Below, piece by piece: positions 46,109-56,530 of a DNA stretch of 64,000 bases. The position numbers were made by a program, and so were the translations under genes. How positions within the stretch are numbered: the stretch's first letter is position 1; the number at the start of each line of letters is the position of its first letter. The stretch lies in assembly GCA_020796225.1 (NCBI GenBank), contig CM036756.1:60285644-60349643 (forward strand), given 5' to 3'. This DNA comes from Arion vulgaris. Taxonomy: Eukaryota; Mollusca; Gastropoda; Stylommatophora; Arionidae. A model generated the notes under the pieces. It was not told where the DNA came from, did no database searches, and saw only the letters and a program-made list of their open reading frames with translations.

Positions 46109-46205
46109 GGAGGGGCGTTGGCAAACTGTTATAATGGGGAGGGGGCGTTACAAAGTTTATATCGTTCAAAGTAGGAGGTGGGCCGAAAAAGTTTGGATAT
46201 CTATG
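45770..46205. mobile_element. Non-autonomous hAT-type element, second copy
   Basis: Reversed relative to 5330-5785: cccaaagtgggcggtacaga, ccagggggcgatagtgggtt. A (TA)n run at 46049-46107 has expanded inside it. Confidence 0.65.
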
Positions 46206-46309
46206 ATTTACATTATGAAAACATGTTTCAGTGCCTATCGATGAGAGTATTCATACACGTTTCAGTACATATCAGTGAAAGCAGTCATGAGAAGTTTTAG
46301 AATATTTCA

Positions 46310-46770
46310 GTACAGTTGATTGATTGATTGATTGATAGGACCATCATCATTGCACTTCGGTGAGTAACATGTGTGCTTCGATCTCTTTCTTACACGGGAA
46401 GATTTCAGCTGCAATACCTGAACTCCGTTGCATCGGCGAGTGTTCTCGGTGTAATGTTTGAAGATAGTGAAGATATTTTTTGTGTAGGATTTTTAATTTT
46501 TAATATTTTCTAATGAATTTTACCCGGGCAGCGGTTTTCCAGTCTGCTCTTCTCGATTTTGAACTGCCAATGGTTTTTTTACGTGCTCAAATTGAACACG
46601 AGACCTACGTTTTATCGTCCCTCTCCGATAGGACTCGAATCTCGGTCTTACCTACACTGAGATCAGGGATCTCTGGAAAAATATCCAGATGGTTCCAAGA
46701 GGGAGCGAACCTGGTACATTTGGCACGAGAGACGAGCACTCTACGCCACAGAGACTTCTTAGTGATGACA
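46310..46770 (+). mobile_element. SINE family C, fullest copy
   Basis: Starts at (gatt)n, then cacttcggtgagtaacatgt, acccgggcagcggttttcca, cgagacctacgttttatcgt, gagggagcgaacctggtaca and ctacgccacagagacttctt. Minus-strand head: GTGGCGTAGAGTGCTCG and B-box-like GGTTCGCTCCC. Confidence 0.8.
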
Positions 46771-47085
46771 GTTTCAGTCTATTTCAGTGATAGCAGTCTA
46801 TTTCAGTGATAGCAGTCTATTTCAGTGATAGCAGTCTATTTCAGTGATAGCAGTCTATTTCAGTGAAAGCGGTCTATTTCAGTGATAGCAGTCTATTTTA
46901 GTGATAGCAGTCTATTTCAATGATAGCAGTCTATTTCAGTGATAGCGGTCTATTTCAGTGATAGCAGCCTATTGTAGTGATAGCAGTCTATTTCAATGAT
47001 AGCAGTCTATTTCAGTGATAGCAGTCTATTTCAATGATAGCAGTCTATTTCAGTGATAGCAGTTTATTTCTGTGATAGCAGTCTA
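46770..47085. repeat. 19-bp minisatellite a, about 16 copies
   Basis: Unit cagtctatttcagtgatag, with occasional t-to-c and c-to-a changes. Confidence 0.95.
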
Positions 47086-48385
47086 TGAAAGTTGTAGCTG
47101 TCCATGAAAGTTGTAGCAGTCCATGAAAGTTGTAGCAGTCCATGAAAGTTGTAGCAGTCCATGAAAATTGTACATGAAAGTTGTAGCAGTCCATGAAAGT
47201 TGTAACACTCCATGAAAGTTGTAGCAGTCCATGAAAGTTGTAGCAGTCCATGAAAGTTGTAGCAGTCCATGAAAGTTGTAACACTCCATGAAAGTTGTAG
47301 CAGTCCATGAAAGTTGTAGCAGTCCATGAAAGTTGTAACAGTCCATGAAAGTTGTAACACTCCATGAAAGTTGTAGCAGTCCATGATAGTTGTAGCAGTC
47401 CATGAAAGTTGTAGCAGTCCATGAAAGTTGTAGCAGTCCATGATAGTTGTAGCAGTCCATGAAAGTTGTAGCAGTCCATGAAAGTTGTAGTAGTCCATGA
47501 AAGTTGTAACAGTCCATGAAAGTTGTAGCAGTCCATGAAAGTTGTAGCAGTCCATGAAAGTTGTAGCAGTCCATGAAAGTTGTAGCAGTCCATGAAAGTT
47601 GTAGCAGTCCATGAAAGTTGTAGCAGTCCATGAAAGTTGTAGCAGTCCATGAAAGTTGTAGCAGTCCATGATAGTTGTAGCAGTCCATGAAAGTTGTAAC
47701 AGTCCATGAAAGTTGTAACAGTCTATGAAAGTTGTAGCAGTCCATGAAAGTTGTAACACTCCATGAAAGTTGTAGCAGTCCATGAAAGTTGTAGCAGTCC
47801 ATGAAAGTTGTAGCAGTCCATGAAAGTTGTAGCAGTCCATGAAAGTTGTAGCAGTCCATGAAAGTTGTAGCAGTCCATGAAAGTTGTAGCAGTCCATGAA
47901 AGTTGTAACAGTCCATGAAAGTTGTAGCAGTCCATGAAAGTTGTAGCAGTCCATGAAAGTTGTAACAGTCCATGAAAGTTGTAGCAGTCCATGAAAGTTG
48001 TAACAGTCCATGAAAGTTGTAGCAGTCCATGAAAGTTGTAGCAGTCCATGAAAGTTGTAGCAGTCCATGAAAGTTGTAGCAGTCCATGAAAGTTGTAGCA
48101 GTCCATGAAAGTTGTAGCAGTCCATGAAAGTTGTAACAGTCCATGAAAGTTGTAGCAGTCCATGAAAGTTGTAGCAGTCCATGAAAGTTGTAGTAGTCCA
48201 TGAAAGTTGTAACAGTCCATGAAAGTTGTAGCAGTCCATGATAGTTGTAACAGTCCATGAAAGTTGTAACAGTCCATGAAAGTTGTAGCAGTCCATGAAA
48301 GTTGTAGCAGTCCATGAAAGTTGTAGCAGTCCATGAAAGTTGTAGCAGTCCATGATAGTTGTAGCAGTCCATGATAGTTGTAGTA
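47085..48385. repeat. 19-bp minisatellite b, about 68 copies
   Basis: Unit cagtccatgaaagttgtag with g/a variation (gtagcag or gtaacag). Continues directly from minisatellite a in the same register. Minus-strand frames of over 400 codons (DCYNFHGLLQLSWTATTFM repeats) are artefacts of a 57-bp triple unit. Confidence 0.97.
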
Positions 48386-48452
48386 CTTTTACAGCCACAT
48401 TATAACTTCATTATTCTCAAATACATTATTAAATGAGTGTATTTTCTCTCAC

Positions 48453-48585
48453 CTGAAGCAAGTATTTGATCTCCGCCTTCTCTGCTGTCTGGTAATTTCT
48501 TATTGTCTGGGTAACGCGTATTACCGACCGTAGGTACTTCCATTCCATCAACACGTACGCCACGGTCTTCTGTGAGTGATGTACA
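48453..48585 (-). CDS. BTB-BACK protein gene, tail exon 1
   Basis: Acceptor tttacatttttag and donor GCTTCAG|gtgaga. In phase 0 it encodes 44 residues (CTSLTEDRGVRVDGMEVPTV, then ending GGDQILAS) and leaves one base. The sequence is hydrophilic and unlike a Kelch blade. The +1 frame is also open through the whole exon. It abuts the 19-bp minisatellite that ends near 48385. Confidence 0.77.
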
Positions 48586-48639
48586 CTAAAAATGTAAAGT
48601 ATTCATGTATTCTGACAGCAAATAGCATTAACAGACTAT

Positions 48640-48641
48640 CA

Positions 48642-48722
<81 letters not shown>
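48640..48722. repeat. (TA)n microsatellite
   Basis: About 40 TA units, apparently at the target site of the adjacent MITE. Confidence 0.97.
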
Positions 48723-48723
<1 letters not shown>

Positions 48724-48885
48724 CGGCTCGTCATTAAGGTCCAGTAGGGCCCGGCTCCACCAAAAACCGAAAGGGGAATAACTTCCCGGAATAGACAAAA
48801 AATAGTAAATACTAAAAAAACTATGATTTTTCCAAAATTTGTGTCTAGCCTCACCAAGAAAATGACCACGAGCCGCCACTGTATA
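48720..48885. mobile_element. hAT-type MITE
   Basis: Ends gggcggctcgtca and gaccacgagccgccactg form an inverted pair of the CAGTGGCGGCTCGT type; flanked by TA repeats on both sides. Confidence 0.7.
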
Positions 48886-49021
48886 TATATATATATATAT
48901 ATATCTAGTAGGGCTTCTCTTGTCTGAAGTGATGTTGTAATAAAAATGAGTACTCTGAAACAAGTATAGCCACGTTAAGGTACGGTTAAGTACCTTTTTT
49001 TTGTCTGGTCTTAGTAACCAG

Positions 49022-49245
49022 TTATAAACGACCTTTTGGCTAAGATCAAAGTATCTGATCTGTATCGTTTGATATCTGTCACGTGGCTCATTATATGGGT
49101 TCACAAAGTTATCAGCTTGTGTTACGGAACTGGTGCCCATTTGATCGAAGCCGAAGGTCGGAAGCCTTCATTAAATGCCACATGGCTACCCTTGTACAAA
49201 ACTAGGAGTGCCATCGATCGAAGGATTGATGGGGCTTGATAGTTT
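49022..49245 (+). ncRNA. U2 snRNA-like sequence (pseudogene or SINE head)
   Basis: ccttttggctaagatcaaag, gtatctgatctgtatcgttt and gatatctgtcacgtgg follow the order of the U2 snRNA 5' third (GGCCTTTTGGCTAAGATCAA, GTATCTGTTCTTATCAGTTT, AATATCTGAT), with small gaps. After about 60 bases the match stops and an unrelated tail follows to ttgatggggcttgatag. It lacks the true U2 5' end and Sm site, so a functional gene is unlikely. Confidence 0.6.
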
Positions 49246-49554
49246 ATAAACATTTTCACGTTCCGCTGTACGGGGTCTACCTAGTATGGCAAATCTGGGA
49301 CGGGCCCCATATAAATAATTTTTAAAAATTTAAAAAAAAAAATTAAACAAGTATAACTTTTGTCACATATCATTAGATTTAAACTTGGTTCAAACTACGT
49401 CTGCCTTATCTCTCAGTCTCTCCCGTTGTTATTTTTCTGTCCTAGTTTCTGTCGTCCACGATACGTCAAACCAAACTAATTCTAGTCACTATATCCTTAC
49501 GATGGTACGCATTATTTGGTGTGCATCTTTCCCAGTCTCTACCTCTCTTCTATC

Positions 49555-49770
49555 AACTTTTTTTTTCCGATCCAGAAGCACTTGAGCTGAAAGCTTTCGG
49601 CTCGGTGTCATGGACATCGGAACCCTTCGGTTCGGTGCCACGAACACCGTAAATCTGGAGAATCTGTGGCTTTTCTGCCAGTCCACAGAATTGAACCCTC
49701 ACTCACAGAGGACTAGTCACCCGTATTCCAACGCGCTACGAACACGCTGGGCACACGGGCCTTCTATCAT
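49555..49770 (-). mobile_element. tRNA-derived SINE family F copy
   Basis: Parallels 4165-4385: gatccagaagcacttgagct, tcggtgccacgaacaccgta and, on the minus strand, GGTTCAATTC. 49246-49554 and 49771-50055 hold nothing recognised. Confidence 0.75.
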
Positions 49771-50059
49771 CCATCAACTACCTATCTAGTCTATTAACTG
49801 CTATCTTAGGGTAGGGGAATGGCTGTCCTGTGTTATCTCCGTGTACATGTACATATATATATATATATGATGATGCTCGTCCATCACGGGTGATGATGAC
49901 CACACAAATTTTCATCCAAGGGAATGTAGTTGCCTTATGTTTGTCTGTGTGTGCATAGATGACTAGTGAGCCCGATAAGGACTTGAAATGTTCTTGTACA
50001 GTGTGGGCAAGGTATACTTGCACTTGTGGAAGTTTTACTGCCTTTTAATTTTGATGTTT

Positions 50060-51170
50060 TTGTTCCATCCGTGCTGTTCTACCTGCCTTGCAGGCCGAGG
50101 AACCGTGTCGAAGAAGTGTGCGCCAGACTGATCTGTCTTGAGCAATATTCTCCCAGCTGTTGACATCTATGTCAAAGGATTTAATCTAGTTCTTGAGTGT
50201 ATCTTTGAATCGCTTTTTCTGTTCCCCCTTGAGCATTTACCGCAATGCAGCTCACCATAAAAGAGTCGTTTGGGTATTCTGCAATCTGGCATTCGAGCCA
50301 CATGTCCTGCCCATCTTGTCTGGGACAGCATCAAGCTTGTATAGATACTGGGGAAAGCAGCTCTTTTAGGACCTCTGTATCTGGGATCATATCCTGCCAT
50401 TTGATGTTCATTATTTTTCTAAGGAAGACTGTGAGAAAGTGATTTCCCTTCCTTGCATGTCTCTGATATAGAGTCCAAGTTTCGCATGCGTGAAGAAGGA
50501 CTGGGAACACGACAGCTCGATATACCTTCAGTTTTGTGGCTTGGCCAATACCAAATCTGGGCCAGACGTTTCTATGAAGTCTGCTAAGGGTGCTTCTAGC
50601 TTTAGAGATTCTGGTATGTATTTCATCATCTATGGTGACATTTTGGGACAGTGTGCTTCCAAGATAAGTAAGTATGTCCACTACTTTCAGTTTCCTGCTG
50701 CTTGTTGTAATATTTGGATTCGGCATATAATTTTCCAGGAGCTGGTTGGTACATGACCAGATTTCTCGGTATTGATGGTAAGACCAAAGCTGGAGCAGGC
50801 TTGTGAGAATATGTTCATACTAGTCTGGAGATCTGCCTCAGTGTTGGCAGTGAGGACGCAGTCGTCAGCAAATAGGAGATATCTGATGGTATCAGACTTT
50901 ACTTTTGTTTTTGCTTGAAGTCTCCTTGGGTACGATACTTGATGTCGACACCTATGTTACCATCTATGAATGCATATGTCAGCATGGCAGAAAACATAAT
51001 GCTAAACAGAGTTGGTGCAATCACACAGCCTTGTTTGACTCCATTTAGGACGGGAAAAAGCTCTGATAGCTCGCCTTGGTCCTGCACTCTGGCGTGCATC
51101 CCCTCATGCAGTTGTTGCACAATTTTGATGAATTTTTCAGTACAGCCATATTTAACCACATGTAAATATA
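50060..51170 (-). pseudogene. LINE reverse transcriptase remnant
   Basis: Minus strand, entering from 51165: CTEKFIKIVQQLHEGMHARV, VLNGVKQGCVIAPTLFSIMF, then the catalytic ADDC motif near 50855 (gctgacgactgcgtc). Next come KLKVVDILTYLGSTLSQNVT, KVYRAVVFPVLLHACETWTL and WQDMIPDTEVLK, ending in a region with LSQTRWAGHVARMPDCRIPK and a gene-less tail. Several frame changes. Family differs from the 13270 LINE (VKQGC.IAPTLFS type). Confidence 0.88.
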
Positions 51171-51177
51171 TATATAT

Positions 51178-53285
51178 ATGACAGAACAAGATATGTCAAA
51201 ACTTTCCATCTTCCATCCAAATTGTCTGCGAAAGATCTTAAGTGTATTCTGGCCAAGAATTATCTGTAACCAAGAATTCATGACAAAGTGGCCCACAAGA
51301 GAACATGAACACCGCCATACAAAAGAGATGATTGAGATATATTGCACATGTGAAATATGTGAAGACAACTCAGTCATGAAAATTGCACTTAGGTGGACAC
51401 CAGAGTTTAAACGAAAGCAAGGAAGACCCAAAACGACATGGAGGAGAACAGTACAAAACGACATGGAGGAGAACAGTACAAAATGACATGGAGGAGAACA
51501 GTACAAAACAACATGGAGGAGAACAGTACAAAAAAACATGGAGGAGAACAGTACAAAATGACATGTAGGAGAACAGTACAAAACAACATGGAGAACAGTA
51601 CAAAACAACATGGAGGAGAACAGTACAAAAAAACATGGAGAACAGTACAAAACAACATGGAGGAGAACAGTACAAAACAACATGGAGAACAGTACAAAAC
51701 AACATGGAGGAGAACAGTACAAAACAACATGGAGGAGAACAGTACAAAACGACATGGAGGAGAACAGTACAAAACGACATGGAGGAGAACAGTACAAAAC
51801 AACATGGAGGAGAACAGAACAAAACGACATGGAGGAGAACAGAACAAAACGACATGGAGGAGAACAGAACAAAACGACATGGAGGAGAACAGTACAAACA
51901 ACATGGAGGAGAACAGAAAAACGACATGGAGGAGAACAGTACAAATGACATGGAGAGAACAGTACAAACAACATGGAGGAGAACAGTACAAAACAACATG
52001 GAGGAGAACAGTACAAAATGACATGGAGGAGAACAGAACAAAACGACATGGAGGAGAACAGTACAAACAACATGAGGAGAACAGAACAAAACGACATGGA
52101 GGAGAACAGTACAAAACAACATGGAGGAGAACAGACAAACGACATGAGGAGAACAGTACAAAACGACATGGAGGAGAACAGTACAAAATGACATGGAGGA
52201 GAACAGTACAAAACAACATAGGAGAACAGTACAAAACAACATGGAGAACAGTACAAAACGACATGGAGGAGAACAGTACAAAACAACATGGAGGAGAACA
52301 GTACAAAACACATGGAGGAGAACAGACAAAACACATGGGGGAAACAGTACAAAACGACATGGAGGAGAACAGTACAAAACAACATGGAGGAGAACAGTAC
52401 AAAACGACATGGAGGAGAACAGAACAAAACAACATGGAGGAGAACAGAACAAAACAACATGGAGGAGAACAGTACAAAACAACATGGAGGAGAACAGTAC
52501 AAAACCACATGGAGGAGAACAGTACAAAACGACATGGAGGAGAACAGTACAAAACGACATGGAGGAGAACAGTACAAAACAACATGGAGAACAGTACAAA
52601 ACGACATGGAGGAGAACAGAACAAAACGACATGGAGGGACAGCAAACAACATGGAGAGAACAGAACAACGACATGGAAGAAGTACAAACAACATGGAGGA
52701 GAACAGTACAAAAGCATGAGAGAACAGTAAAAACGAAGGAGAACAGTACAAAATGACATGGAAGAAAGAAAAACATGGAGAGAACATACAAACACAGAGA
52801 ACAGAAAACGACATGGAGAGAACAGTAAAAAAGGAGAACAGTACAAAACGACATAGACAGAACAAACAACATAGAAAGAGAACGAGGAAGAACAGCAAAC
52901 ACGGAGAACAGTACAACGACATGGGAGACAGAACAACAACATGGAGAGAACAGAACAACAACATGGAGAAGTAAAAACAACATGGAGGAGAACATCAAAA
53001 CACATAGAGAACAGTCAAGACATGAGGAACAGTACAAACACATAGAGAACAGAACAAAACAACATGGAGAACAGACAAAAGCATGAGGAGAACAGTACAA
53101 AACAACATGGAGAACAGAACAAAACAACATGGAGGAGAACAGTACAAAACAACATGGAGGAGAACAGTACAAAACGACATGGAGGAGAACAGAACAAAAC
53201 AACATGGAGGAGAACAGTACAAAATGAACTGAAACAAATGAATCACAGTTGGAACAAAATACAGAGGACGGTCAAGAATAGTGAA
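51178..53285 (+). mobile_element. LINE C-terminal fragment split by a minisatellite
   Basis: Left part reads ALRWTPEFKRKQGRPKTTWR and RTVQ, then enters the array at about 51430. Right part after 53215 resumes with TVQNELKQMNHSWNKIQRTV and KNSEECRVFV, exactly what follows GRPKTTWRRTV in LINE relatives. Confidence 0.82.
51430..53222. repeat. 25-bp minisatellite, about 70 copies
   Basis: Unit acatggaggagaacagtac then aaaac/g. Copies become irregular with indels after about 52600. Many overlapping frames on both strands (W-R-R-T-V-Q and C-S-P-P-C types) are artefacts. The founder unit is LINE coding sequence for TWRRTVQN. Confidence 0.97.
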
Positions 53286-53374
53286 GAATGTCGTGTATTT
53301 GTTGCTAAACCAAGCGTCAAGGCGTTACAAGCAAGAGATGGAGAGGAAAAGAGAAATTACTACTTCTGGATTGG

Positions 53375-53515
53375 CGATTGAGCAAAAACAGGTGTATACA
53401 GTATTACATAAAAAGGGAAAAATTAATTTTAAATATGAAAAAACAACACTCAACGTTTCGGTGCTTAGACCTTTATCAAGAACAAAAGAACATTTCCAGT
53501 CATTGATCATAGAAG
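53375..53515 (-). mobile_element. PLE-like 3' fragment
   Basis: Contains caacgtttcggtgcttagac then ctttatcaag (53451-53480), whose reverse is the hammerhead-like motif of the other PLE ends. Otherwise diverged, perhaps a second PLE family. Confidence 0.5.
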
Positions 53516-53879
53516 TGCATCAAGTTTGTCATCACATGAGTCTGACGGTGTTTCTATTTCTAGTCATTGATCTAGACTGAAACTAGTTTGTTTGAGTTTA
53601 TTTGTACCTTCTTATAACCAGTCTTTGGAATATGATTGGTCTTTGTCAAGAACGACTAAACGATGCGCTTCTTTCATATTCCCCTATACGAGTAAGACAG
53701 GCACATTCTAAAATTTCCGACCTACGGAAATGTTTGAGTCTGTCTCGCCTCACAGTCCATTAAGCTTCCTTTTGCATCGTGTGTTCTGTACTCATCTTGG
53801 TCGTCCCCTTCCTCGTGCTCTAGAAACCACGCCTTCCATTACCTATCTCTCCAAACCGATGTGGATATTTCATCTTCCG
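53516..53879. other. Nothing recognised
   Basis: Intron DNA with words resembling the minus LINE tail of 59590-59765 near 53800-53880. Confidence 0.4.
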
Positions 53880-54035
53880 GAACATGATGTTATGTAAGAC
53901 TAAGGGGGCAGAAGTACATCAAAGAAACTTTGAACATGACACTAGAAGAGGCCGGAGAACTTGCAAGAGACAGAGAGGTTTTCAGACGGAATGTGATGAA
54001 TGCGACGTTCCGCAAGGGACATGCTACTACTTGAC
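53880..54035 (+). mobile_element. LINE 3' end fragment
   Basis: Reads IKETLNMTLEEAGELARDRE and ATFRKGHATT-stop. A minus copy is at 59590-59765. Confidence 0.65.
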
Positions 54036-54152
54036 TTGTCCTGCACTCCTTATTTATCATGTTGACGATCTATATTTGGGCCTTTTAAATTCAGTTATAA
54101 TCAAGATGAGACTGATAGGATTCCTATTAGATTGTTTGTTTAAAATACTTAC

Positions 54153-54213
54153 AACAGGGGCTTGTGGGTCTTCCTTTGGTCTGTAAGTGGGGCCAGTATT
54201 AAGTGCGTGAAAC
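54153..54213 (-). CDS. BTB-BACK protein gene, 61-nt linker exon
   Basis: Acceptor cgacactatctgcag and donor CCCCTGTT|gtaagt. The first base completes a lysine codon with the AA left by the BACK exon; 20 codons follow and the phase returns to 0. The peptide FHALNTGPTYRPKEDPQAPV resembles the KYHLLP..R...Q.PR linker after BACK in Kelch-like proteins. Its length is not a multiple of three, so skipping it changes the reading frame of everything downstream (see findings). Confidence 0.75.
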
Positions 54214-54639
54214 CTGCAGATAGTGTCGATCGTTGTCAATGATTAGCTTCAGCAACATGTTATCAATGGGACAGTGTCTATGTTATAACTTGTGCTATTG
54301 TTTGTGGTAATGTAAGGTGTATTGTTGTTTTATTTGTTCTTGTTGGTGTGATATTGTTTGTGTTCATGTGCTTAATGTGACGTTTTTGTTGTAATGTTAG
54401 TAGTAATTTAGTTTAAATTTAGTCTTCGGATCATTATCACTGCACGTTGAACCAATTAGTCCATATGTGCTTCGATCTCCTCATCAGTATGTCTCTCAGT
54501 GTGTGGCGACTAACGACACCGGTTCTTTGTTGGTTTACTATTCTTCGTAAAGTTTGCGAAAGTATGGTAGAGATTGTTGTAGAATGTGTGGTACAAAGAT
54601 TAATAGAATTTGTGGCAGTGTTTGTGTTAACATTTGTGG

Positions 54640-54965
54640 TATAGTGTTGGGAACAGTTTGAGCTAGTCTGTCAGGAATTTGTTACAGAGTTTGGTCTAGT
54701 CTGTCAGGAATTTGTAGTTACAGTTGTGTCTAGTCTGTCAGGAATTTGTAGTTACAGTTTTGTCTAGTCTGTCAGGAATTTGTTGCACAGTTTGGTCTAG
54801 TCTGTCAGGAATTTGTTACAAAGTTTGGTCTAGTCTGTCAGGAATTTGTAGTTACAGTTTGGTCTAGTCTGTCAAGAATTTGTAGTACAGTTTTGTCTAG
54901 TCTGTCAGGAGTTTGTTACAGAGTTTGGTCTAGTCTGTCAGGAATTTGTAGTTACAGTTTACAGT
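54640..54965. repeat. About 34-bp minisatellite, eight to nine copies
   Basis: Unit tctagtctgtcaggaatttg then tagttacagtttg with length variation. A two-copy repeat of atatgggatcagagctgagt follows at 55010-55065. 54250-54640 is otherwise unassigned. Confidence 0.9.
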
Positions 54966-55096
54966 AGTGTTTGTCGTATAAGTTAGGGATATATTTTGTC
55001 ACATTTTCACAAATGGGATCAGAGCTGAGTAACAGTCACATATGGGATCAGAGCTGAGTAACAGTCATTGTATTGAAGAAATTAATTGTAAAATCT

Positions 55097-55360
55097 TCTT
55101 CTTCGCACGATTCATATCGACTACTTGTTAAACCTCTATTTGTGATCTGTATGTGATCTGAGTCTAAGGGCGATTTACGCCTTGTCAGTTATGCGCCTAC
55201 AAGTAGACCAGCACATTCGATATCTGCGACGCTTTTTATTTACTATGGTAGATTCCCTAGGCTCCCTTCTCAGTCGCCTCTTACGACATTCTTTGTAGGT
55301 TGCATTTTTACTACTCTTTGCTCCCCTTGCGAGCCTCGGCAACACACGAGCGGTTTTTAT
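55097..55360 (-). mobile_element. SINE family A copy
   Basis: ctgtatgtgatctgagtcta, cagttatgcgcctacaagta and cagtcgcctcttacgacatt. Lies about 80 bases from the BACK exon donor. Confidence 0.8.
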
Positions 55361-55440
55361 AAAAAAATTAATAAAGTTTATAAATTAATGAAAGAATATT
55401 TATGATTTTAAAAGAAACAGTGAAAATAACAAGAGCTTAC

Positions 55441-55676
55441 TTGAAAGCTTCGCAAAGAAAGCTGTTACCAGCTGGGGTGTCAAAGATATGACTGTACTTC
55501 TGTGCTATTTCTGCCAGTGTGTTTGGTGCAATGCATTCGAAACTTACATGGTCAAGTAATGTTGCTAGAACAGAAATTCTCTGCATGTAGTTATACTCGA
55601 CCCAGCTGATTATCACTTCGATTGTTTCCGCTTCGTCTGACACCATCACATCAGGGTCCGTGAGTATGCATTCAAT
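55441..55676 (-). CDS. BTB-BACK protein gene, exon with main BACK domain
   Basis: Acceptor ttgacttatttccag and donor GCTTTCAA|gtaagc; 78 codons plus two bases. The peptide IECILTDPDVMVSDEAETIE, VIISWVEYN, then LLDHVSF and LAEIAQKYSHIF is a typical BACK core (LL.SD.L.V.SE..V...V..WV..D). In Kelch-like proteins BACK positions the substrate domain relative to Cullin-3. The exon ends just where Kelch repeats would follow after a short linker. A broken copy of its 5' end with acceptor lies at 56464-56530. Confidence 0.93.
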
Positions 55677-55929
55677 CTGGAAATAAGTCAAGTATTTGTC
55701 ATTCAGTGGAGACCCTGGGCTCTTGATATTTCGGGATTGAATGTAAACATCTCATATCCCGAGCTCCCGAAATATCAGTCTGGTGTTATTTTGTCATTAT
55801 TTTTCGGTATTTTATAATAAATTGTGTACACATGTGTCGTAAAACACAACCCACGGGTTTTGCATGGTTTAGCAAGATTGCGGACGTTGCTATTGTATGA
55901 TTTTTGTGTACTGATAAAGTAATTAGTTA

Positions 55930-56391
55930 AGTATTTTTATGTTGAATAGATGTTTACAAATTTCGAAAATGGTCACTCTAGAAGAATAACAACAGAGAAA
56001 GATGTCGAACTTGTTTTGAATGAATCTGAAGATAAATTAGACTTGGAATGGGATTATTCTGATAAGGATATCGAAAGTGAGTTTAGACAAAGACAAATAA
56101 TTGTAATAAATTGATATTCAAGCTATATGTTTAATCTGGAGAACAATCTACATATACTGTAGTATTTACGGCCGTGTCTACATATAATATCAATTAAATA
56201 CAAAAGTTTAGTATTCTGCAAATAGATAATAAGCAGAAATAACGGAGATGATAGGATAAGTCAGTAACGAATTATAGAGCACTTATGTGTGCTAAGTTAT
56301 CGTGTTTTTAATATAACTCTGAAAGGGCTGTTTTTGCTCAGAAGCTCATGGGAGTGGGGTTTGAAGGTACAGGTGGCCAGGGTTCAAAGGG
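55930..56391 (+). mobile_element. Possible piggyBac-type remnant
   Basis: The right end is ggccagggttcaaaggg followed by TTAA (56392-56395), the target and end sequence expected of piggyBac-like elements. Inside, an acidic N-terminal-like frame (KLDLEWDYSDKDIES) starts near 55950 and soon stops. The left end was not found. Confidence 0.35.
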
Positions 56392-56463
56392 TTAAGGGTA
56401 GTTCAAACATGACATATGATCAAACAATATCAAAGCAGGCATCGTAGTGGGATTGTTTTTGCT

Positions 56464-56530
56464 TAGTCTGACACCATCACGTCGAGGTCCGTGAGTTTGC
56501 ATTCAATCTGGAAACAAGATAAGTAGTTGT
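56464..56530 (-). pseudogene. Duplicated fragment of BACK exon with splice acceptor
   Basis: Minus strand: intron end cttatcttgtttccag, then codons for IECKLTDLDVMVSD followed by a stop. It matches the first 14 codons and acceptor of the exon at 55441-55676 (IECILTDPDVMVSD) with four to five changes. Confidence 0.85.

Noticed and set aside
47064..48398. Minus-strand open frames of up to 444 codons
   Set aside because: They run over a 19-bp minisatellite; three units make 57 bp, so no stop arises. No gene context.
48453..48585. Reading the tail exons in the alternative frame as the main product
   Set aside because: The linker exon phase and the 304-codon terminal exon support the S/T/N-rich frame; the other is kept only as an exon-skipping possibility.
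51045..53205. Minus-strand open frames of 611 and 639 codons rich in C, F, S and L
   Set aside because: Antisense of the 25-bp minisatellite; period and indels keep several frames open at once.
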